Part shown: in pieces, positions 28,243 through 33,554 of the stretch
Position numbering within the stretch: position 1 is the stretch's first letter
Layout: every line of letters starts with the position of its first letter
Assembly (NCBI GenBank): GCA_028344855.1
Contig: JAOMCC010000008.1
Span: 1 to 33,554 of the forward strand
Source: Nitrosomonadales bacterium
GTDB taxonomy: Bacteria; Pseudomonadota; Gammaproteobacteria; Burkholderiales; Methylophilaceae
DNA length: 33,554 nt
Reading direction: 5' to 3'
The notes under the pieces: generated by a model
Seen by the model: the letters and a program-made list of their open reading frames with translations, nothing else
Told to the model about the DNA's origin: nothing
The model's database searches: none
Translations under genes and position numbers: made by a program

Positions 28243-28929
28243 CTAATCTCTATTACCCATCACAGCCATAAGTATGTGAAGTAAATGAACAAACAAGTTA
28301 TAAATATTTAAATATAATGCCAAAGTAGCCATTATATAATTTGTTTCTCCACCTCTTACAATTCTATTAACGTCATATAAAATAAAACCTGAGAAAATAA
28401 GTACCGCTATTCCAGATATTGCAAGCGACATTGCAGGTATTTGAAAAAACATATTTGCAAGCATTGCAAGAATTAAAAGAATTAAACCAATCATTAAAAA
28501 TTTCCCCATGAATGATAAATCTCTTTTTGTGGTAGTTGCTATTCCGGATAGAACCAGAAATATTGTTGCCGTTCCTCCAGCAGCAAGGCTGACTATTTGC
28601 CCACCGTTACTTAAACTAAAAGCCACTTGTAATATTGGACCCAAAAGAATACCCATTAAAAACGTCAAGCCTAATAAGAAAACAACACCAAGGCTGTTAT
28701 TTTGATTCTTTCTTATAAGATAAAACATTCCAAAAAGTCCTGCGAGTGTTAAAACAAAAAATAATATTGGGCTTTGAGCCATTAATCCAAAGTTCATACT
28801 CATACCAATAAGAGCACCGATTACCGTTGGAATTAACGAAAATCCTAATAATGCGTAAGTGTTTCTTAAAACTTTATTAGTTGCTAATACCGATTGAGAT
28901 TGAGCAGTAACATCAAAGTTATTTTGCAT
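28243..28929 (-). CDS. Bax inhibitor-1/YccA family membrane protein
   Basis: 228 aa multi-TM; VLRNTYALLGFSLIPTVIGA, ILYDVNRIVRGGETNYIMATLALYLNIYNLFVHLL. Confidence 0.93.
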   Translation of the reverse strand: MQNNFDVTAQSQSVLATNKVLRNTYALLGFSLIPTVIGALIGMSMNFGLMAQSPILFFVLTLAGLFGMFYLIRKNQNNSLGVVFLLGLTFLMGILLGPILQVAFSLSNGGQIVSLAAGGTATIFLVLSGIATTTKRDLSFMGKFLMIGLILLILAMLANMFFQIPAMSLAISGIAVLIFSGFILYDVNRIVRGGETNYIMATLALYLNIYNLFVHLLHILMAVMGNRD

Positions 28930-29025
28930 AATGTTTTTAAATCCTTTTAAAATTAATAATACAAATATAGGATAAGACTTATAGCACTAAAGTTCAAGAT
29001 ATTTGACTATAAATATTACTATTTT

Positions 29026-30042
29026 TTATAATTCTGTAATAATCGCTTGAGCTTCCTTAATATTATAATTACAGAAATTCAAACTATTTTTTTGTCTTTT
29101 CTTTTTATTTAATTTCATTAATTCTAGTCTCTTAACAGACTCTAAATTTATTTCCCACTTTAATTCTTGAATCAATTTATCTATTTTATTTGGAGAATTA
29201 CAAACTAAAACCATATCACATCCTGCCTCAAGAGCATTTTGAACTCTTATTGTAAGGCTGTCTTGAAAACGCTCAGCAGCCATCATAGTCATGTCATCAC
29301 TAAAAATTGCTCCTTTAAAATTTAATCGACCTCTTAATTGTTCTTGAAGCCAAAACCTTGAGAGTCCAGAAGGATTTTGGTCACATGAAGAATAAATTAT
29401 ATGTGAAGGCATAATGCCTTTAAGACCTTCATTAATTAGATTTTTAAAAGTTAACATATCATTATTTTGAATTATTTTTAAAGATCTGTTATCAGTCGCT
29501 TTTTCTAAATGTGTATCAGCTTTTATAAAACCATGACCAGGAAAATGCTTTCCTACAGACTGCATACCTCCAAAATTCAAACCTTCTATAAGTGCACTTG
29601 CTAATTGTGAGATTATATTCACATCTTTATGGAATGCTCTGTTTCCAATAATTGAACTTGAGTCATAATCAATATCTAAAACTGGGGTAAAACTAAAGTC
29701 AATATCTATTTCCGCCAATTCCTCTGCAATAACCCATCCAACCAGTTTTGCAATGAGCTTTGCCTGATTTCTATTTTTTTGATAAATTTTCCCAATTTTT
29801 TTCATATCAGGAATTTTGGTAAATTGATTTCCAAACCTCTGTACACGACCACCTTCATGATCAACTGCTATGAGTAAATTTTTTTTAATTTTTCTGATTG
29901 ATTTAATAAGATTTTTTAATTGAAGCTTATTTTTATAGTTTCTTGCAAAGAGAATAATTCCACCGACAGAAGGATGCTCAATTCTTTTAATATCAGATTT
30001 TTTTAAATCTAACTCTTCAATATCAATCATTAAGCAAGTCAT
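29026..30042 (-). CDS. nagZ: Beta-N-acetylhexosaminidase NagZ (GH3)
   Basis: AVDHEGGRVQRF, SVGKHFPGHGFIKADTHLE, IFSDDMTMMAA. Confidence 0.95.
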   Translation of the reverse strand: MTCLMIDIEELDLKKSDIKRIEHPSVGGIILFARNYKNKLQLKNLIKSIRKIKKNLLIAVDHEGGRVQRFGNQFTKIPDMKKIGKIYQKNRNQAKLIAKLVGWVIAEELAEIDIDFSFTPVLDIDYDSSSIIGNRAFHKDVNIISQLASALIEGLNFGGMQSVGKHFPGHGFIKADTHLEKATDNRSLKIIQNNDMLTFKNLINEGLKGIMPSHIIYSSCDQNPSGLSRFWLQEQLRGRLNFKGAIFSDDMTMMAAERFQDSLTIRVQNALEAGCDMVLVCNSPNKIDKLIQELKWEINLESVKRLELMKLNKKKRQKNSLNFCNYNIKEAQAIITEL

Positions 30043-30054
30043 TTTAAAGAAGCC

Positions 30055-30774
30055 TCAAATTTTTAAATTAAAAGGATTAAAGTTTGTTTTTGTATCATAA
30101 AAATCAATTTTTTCTTTAGCCTTTAAAAACTTTATAATCTTATAGGTAATTGGAGTAAAAACTACCTCAACACCTGTTTTAGCCAAAAATTGAGCTACAA
30201 CTACTAACAGTAACTTATCGTTAGGAATAACTCCTGAATTATAAAAAGCGAGAGGATAAAATAAAATTGAATCTACCCCCTGACCAAAAATTGTTGAGCC
30301 AATAGTTCTAGTCCACAAATATTTTCCGTTAGTCCAAATTTTCATTTTTGCCATAACAAAAGAATTGACAAACTCTCCAGCAGCAAAAGCAATTAATCCA
30401 GCCAAAGCAACTCGCCATGCTGAACCAAATGCAATCTCATAAACTTCTTGATTTTTCCAAAAAGGTGCTGGGGGTAGTGCAACTACAATCCATGCCATTA
30501 GAGAGGCAAAAGCTAAGCCAGCAAAGCCCGTCCATATAATTCTCCTTGATGCAGCATATCCATATACTTCAGTAAGAATATCGCCAAAAATAAATGAGAT
30601 AGGAAAAAATAATACTCCAGCCCCGAATGTAATGACGCCAAAAATAGGTAGGTCTAATTGTGAAATTTTAGCAGGACCAATTATATTAGCAGCAATTAAA
30701 ACTGTTACAAAAGCTGCCATCATTAAATCATAATATTTATAATTATTTGTTTTCAATTTTTTGTAACGTCCCAT
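30055..30774 (-). CDS. Queuosine precursor transporter-like membrane protein (YhhQ family)
   Basis: FPISFIFGDILTEVYGYAASRRIIWTGF, FAAGEFVNSFVMAKMKIWTNGKYLWTRTIGSTIFGQGVDSILFY. Confidence 0.92.
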   Translation of the reverse strand: MGRYKKLKTNNYKYYDLMMAAFVTVLIAANIIGPAKISQLDLPIFGVITFGAGVLFFPISFIFGDILTEVYGYAASRRIIWTGFAGLAFASLMAWIVVALPPAPFWKNQEVYEIAFGSAWRVALAGLIAFAAGEFVNSFVMAKMKIWTNGKYLWTRTIGSTIFGQGVDSILFYPLAFYNSGVIPNDKLLLVVVAQFLAKTGVEVVFTPITYKIIKFLKAKEKIDFYDTKTNFNPFNLKI

Positions 30775-31541
30775 TTATGATTTAAATAATCCCCAAAAAA
30801 ATTAATACAGTAAACTAAAGACATAATACTAAGCCCTACAAATAAAGCATAATGAGGAGAGACTAATAAAAACCTCACGCTATCTCTCATCATCCCTCCC
30901 CAAGATGCTGCTGGGGCTTGTAAACCTAATCCAATAAATGATAGGCTTGCTTCTGCAATAATTAAACTAGCTACAGCATAGGTAGCCTCAACTATTAAAG
31001 GTGTTTTTAATGAAGGCAATACATGATTTACAATTATTTTTTTATTAGAGCTACCCATTGATTCAGAAGCTTTTACAAAATCAAGGTTCTTAATTAAAAC
31101 TGTTTGCGCTCTTGCAAGCCTTGCATAACCAACCCAACCACCTATAGATAATGCAAAAATTAAATTTGCTTTTCCAGGGCTTAAGATAGCTGCAAAGGCA
31201 ATAGCTAATAAGATACCTGGAAATGCCATAAATAGTGTAGTTAAATATCTTACAAACTGATCTAATTTACCTCCAAAATACCCTGCAATCACGCCGATTA
31301 ATACGCCAATAAAACTTGAAATAATTGTAACAAGAAAAATTATTTCAAAAGAATTTATAAATCCATCAATCAGTCGATGAAAAATGTCTCTACCATAATC
31401 ATCTCTTCCTAGCCATGAAGAATAATTAGGCTCAATTAAAATTTCACTAAACACCATTTGATTTGAATCAAAACCAAATAATAATTTAATAGTTATTCCT
31501 ATTAACCAAAAAAAAGCTATAAATAAAACTAATTTATTCAT
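30753..31541 (-). CDS. Peptide-type ABC transporter permease (DppC/OppC-like)
   Basis: SWLGRDDYGRDIFHRLIDG, EAS(L)SFIGLGLQAPAASWGGMMRD. Confidence 0.93.
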   Translation of the reverse strand: MNKLVLFIAFFWLIGITIKLLFGFDSNQMVFSEILIEPNYSSWLGRDDYGRDIFHRLIDGFINSFEIIFLVTIISSFIGVLIGVIAGYFGGKLDQFVRYLTTLFMAFPGILLAIAFAAILSPGKANLIFALSIGGWVGYARLARAQTVLIKNLDFVKASESMGSSNKKIIVNHVLPSLKTPLIVEATYAVASLIIAEASLSFIGLGLQAPAASWGGMMRDSVRFLLVSPHYALFVGLSIMSLVYCINFFGDYLNHKWDVTKN

Positions 31542-31543
31542 AC

Positions 31544-32464
31544 TTATATACTCTTCATTCTTGGATCAAGAAATTTATAAAGTATCTCAGTAAATAAATT
31601 TACAAAAACATACGAGATCGCAATTATAAAAATACATGCTTGAGTAATCGGGTAATCTCTCATTTGAATTGAATCAACTAAAAGCATACCTAAGCCATTC
31701 CAGCTAAATAATGTTTCTGTAATAACTGCACCAGATAGTAATGCCCCAAATTGCATTCCAATAATCGTTATCAACGGTATCAAAACTAATCGAAATATAT
31801 GATTTATAGTTATAGTCCATTCTTTCAAACCTTTTGCTCTTGCTGTCCTTACAGCATCTGAATCCATAATTTCAACCATACAATTTCTAGTCATTTTAAT
31901 AATAATAGCCAACATACCTAAAGATAATGTTAATGCTGGTAAAACTATAGAAAATGGACTATTCATACCACTAATAGGTAACCAACCTAACCAAATCGAA
32001 AGCCATAACATTAAAAGTGGCCCTAAAAAAAAGTGAGGGATAGATATAAAAAATAGACTTGAATTTATAATTACTCTATCTATTAAACTATTTTTATACT
32101 TTGCTGCAATTAATCCTCCTGATATACCAAATATTATTGCAATACATAATGCACTTAATGCAAGCAAATAAGTATTTTTCATAGCGTCAATTATCTGGTC
32201 ATTGATTGGCATACCAGTCAAAATAGATTTACCAAAATCACCACGAAATATTTGTAAAAATGAATCAATCATTTGTTTATATATTGGCTGATCTAAACCT
32301 AGCTCTTCTCTCAACTTCATTTGATCTGCAATAGCCGCAGATTCTCCAAGCATTACTTGTATTGGATCTCCTGGAATTAGATGCAATATAAAAAAAGTAA
32401 CAACAAAAATACCTAATATTTGTAAAAAAGATGAAAAGATGATTAATGAAAAATTATTTTTCAT
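31544..32464 (-). CDS. Peptide-type ABC transporter permease (DppB/OppB-like)
   Basis: FFILHLIPGDPIQVMLG, LREELGLDQPIYKQ, RTARAKGLKE EAA-loop, C-terminal NLFTEILYKFLDPRMK. Confidence 0.93.
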   Translation of the reverse strand: MKNNFSLIIFSSFLQILGIFVVTFFILHLIPGDPIQVMLGESAAIADQMKLREELGLDQPIYKQMIDSFLQIFRGDFGKSILTGMPINDQIIDAMKNTYLLALSALCIAIIFGISGGLIAAKYKNSLIDRVIINSSLFFISIPHFFLGPLLMLWLSIWLGWLPISGMNSPFSIVLPALTLSLGMLAIIIKMTRNCMVEIMDSDAVRTARAKGLKEWTITINHIFRLVLIPLITIIGMQFGALLSGAVITETLFSWNGLGMLLVDSIQMRDYPITQACIFIIAISYVFVNLFTEILYKFLDPRMKSI

Positions 32465-32939
32465 TAATATTTACAATAGTTCCTACTAAAACTAATTCAA
32501 AAAGCTCAATAACATCTTTGTTTGCCATTCTTATACAGCCATTTGAACAAGGTTTTCCGAGCTTTTCTTCATAAGGAGTTCCATGAATATAAATATATCT
32601 TTGCATTGTGTCATGATTACCTAAACGATTGATTCCAACTTCCATTCCTGATAACCATAAAATTCTAGACAAAATCCAATCATGATCAAGATTTAATTTT
32701 GATACCTCATTACTCCATATTACCCCTGTATATCTCCTTCCTTCAAAAACTCCAGAACTTGGCACACCTTCTCCAATCATTGCTCGAATATAATGGGTAC
32801 CGAGTGGTGTTTTAAAACTATTTTTTTCTTGGCCAACACCTTTAAGTGCAGTTGATATCAAATATGATTTAATTAACTTACTATCAAGATAAACCAATAA
32901 AGATTGTTCTTTTATTGATATGTTAATCGATAACTTCAT
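32454..32939 (-). CDS. L,D-transpeptidase (YkuD) domain protein without obvious signal peptide
   Basis: 161 aa; KTPLGTHYI, YIHGTPYEEKLGKPCSNGCIRM catalytic motif; N-terminus MKLSINISIKEQSLLVYLDSKLIKSYLIS is not signal-like; overlaps both neighbours. Confidence 0.92.
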   Translation of the reverse strand: MKLSINISIKEQSLLVYLDSKLIKSYLISTALKGVGQEKNSFKTPLGTHYIRAMIGEGVPSSGVFEGRRYTGVIWSNEVSKLNLDHDWILSRILWLSGMEVGINRLGNHDTMQRYIYIHGTPYEEKLGKPCSNGCIRMANKDVIELFELVLVGTIVNINEK

Positions 32940-33554
32940 AAGTTTTCCTTACATATTTCAAAGCATTCCAATTCCCATCTAAATGAATATTATAACCAGT
33001 TATATTTTTATTAAATGCAGCAAAATTTCCCTCGTACCATAAAGGAATAAAACCATTATCGATATGAATTTTTTTAATAACTTTATTCCACATGTTCGAT
33101 TCTTTTGCTTCCATAATAAGCTTATCTATTTGTTTATTTTTATATTGACCTCTATTTAGTCCCTTTGGAGGAATAAGATTAGATTTAAAAATTTTTTCAT
33201 AAATCTCAGGGTTTCTTATCCCAACCCAAGTTAATCCGTATAGTTGGAAGTTACCTGCTTGTATATCTTTAAAATAAGTTCCCCAATCAAGTGACTTTAT
33301 AATTAACTTTACGCCAATAATTTCTAATTGTTTCTGAATTAGGGTTGCTATTTTGACCCTAAATGGATCAGTTGAAGTTTTAAATGTTATTGAAATCGGC
33401 TCTTCTAAATCTAATTCGTTAATATATTTTTTTGCTAAATTAGGATTATAAGAAACTGAATTTAATTTTTCACTTGACCAATGTTCTGGTGGTAAAATTT
33501 GTTCAGCAATTCTAGTTTTATCATTAAAAAAATATTTTATTAAAGATTTTCGAT
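32923..33554 (-). CDS. ABC transporter family-5 extracellular substrate-binding protein, C-terminal part (5' end outside window)
   Basis: Frame is open from 32923 to the right edge: ...KKYINELDLEEPISITFKTSTDPFRVKIATLIQKQLEIIGVKLIIKSLDWGTYFKDIQAGNFQLYGLTWVGIRNPEIYEKIFKSNLIPPKGLNRGQYKNKQIDKLIMEAKESN..., typical SBP_bac_5; the ORF track lists only the part after the internal Met (32923-33114). Confidence 0.9.
   Translation of the reverse strand, partial: RKSLIKYFFNDKTRIAEQILPPEHWSSEKLNSVSYNPNLAKKYINELDLEEPISITFKTSTDPFRVKIATLIQKQLEIIGVKLIIKSLDWGTYFKDIQAGNFQLYGLTWVGIRNPEIYEKIFKSNLIPPKGLNRGQYKNKQIDKLIMEAKESNMWNKVIKKIHIDNGFIPLWYEGNFAAFNKNITGYNIHLDGNWNALKYVRKTYEVID

Noticed and set aside
24117-28705. 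ORFs 24117-24341 (-), 26922-27152 (+), 28508-28705 (+)
   Set aside because: Antisense shadows of wrbA, thioredoxin/nitroreductase and the BI-1 gene.

Overview
The window is a compact, AT-rich, gene-dense bacterial chromosome segment. Gene content and order (nqr operon; tpiA-secG-tRNA-Leu(GAG); uvrC-pgsA-tRNA-Gly-Cys-Leu; wrbA-DUF2069-surE-nlpD) fit a streamlined marine gammaproteobacterium; the lineage is inference. From left to right: (1) nqrA (3' end)-B-C-D-E-F, with nqrB broken by a -1 frameshift; (2) a CBS-domain protein; (3) an approximately 8 kb accessory block (about 5.25-13.25 kb) with two TPR + GT9-like glycosyltransferases, one TPR + GT41 (OGT/SPINDLY-like) glycosyltransferase, a sugar O-methyltransferase-like protein, a C-methyltransferase-like protein, and a previously unmarked deletion remnant of a second GT41 gene that keeps only its N- and C-terminal stubs; (4) housekeeping genes tRNA-Leu, secG, tpiA, recJ, three more tRNAs, pgsA, uvrC, a small 4-OT tautomerase absent from the ORF track, a family-5-like uracil-DNA glycosylase, acnB, purB, wrbA, DUF2069, surE, nlpD-like, thioredoxin, nitroreductase, tadA and a BI-1/YccA protein; (5) an overlapping minus-strand cluster of peptide-type ABC binding protein, signal-peptide-less YkuD L,D-transpeptidase-fold protein, two permeases, queuosine precursor transporter-like protein and NagZ, which looks like a candidate murein-peptide uptake/recycling unit. 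The most interesting regions are the TPR-glycosyltransferase block with its remnant and the YkuD/ABC/NagZ cluster. No CRISPR array, transposase, integrase or rRNA was seen. All family assignments come from reading motifs by eye; no searches were run.
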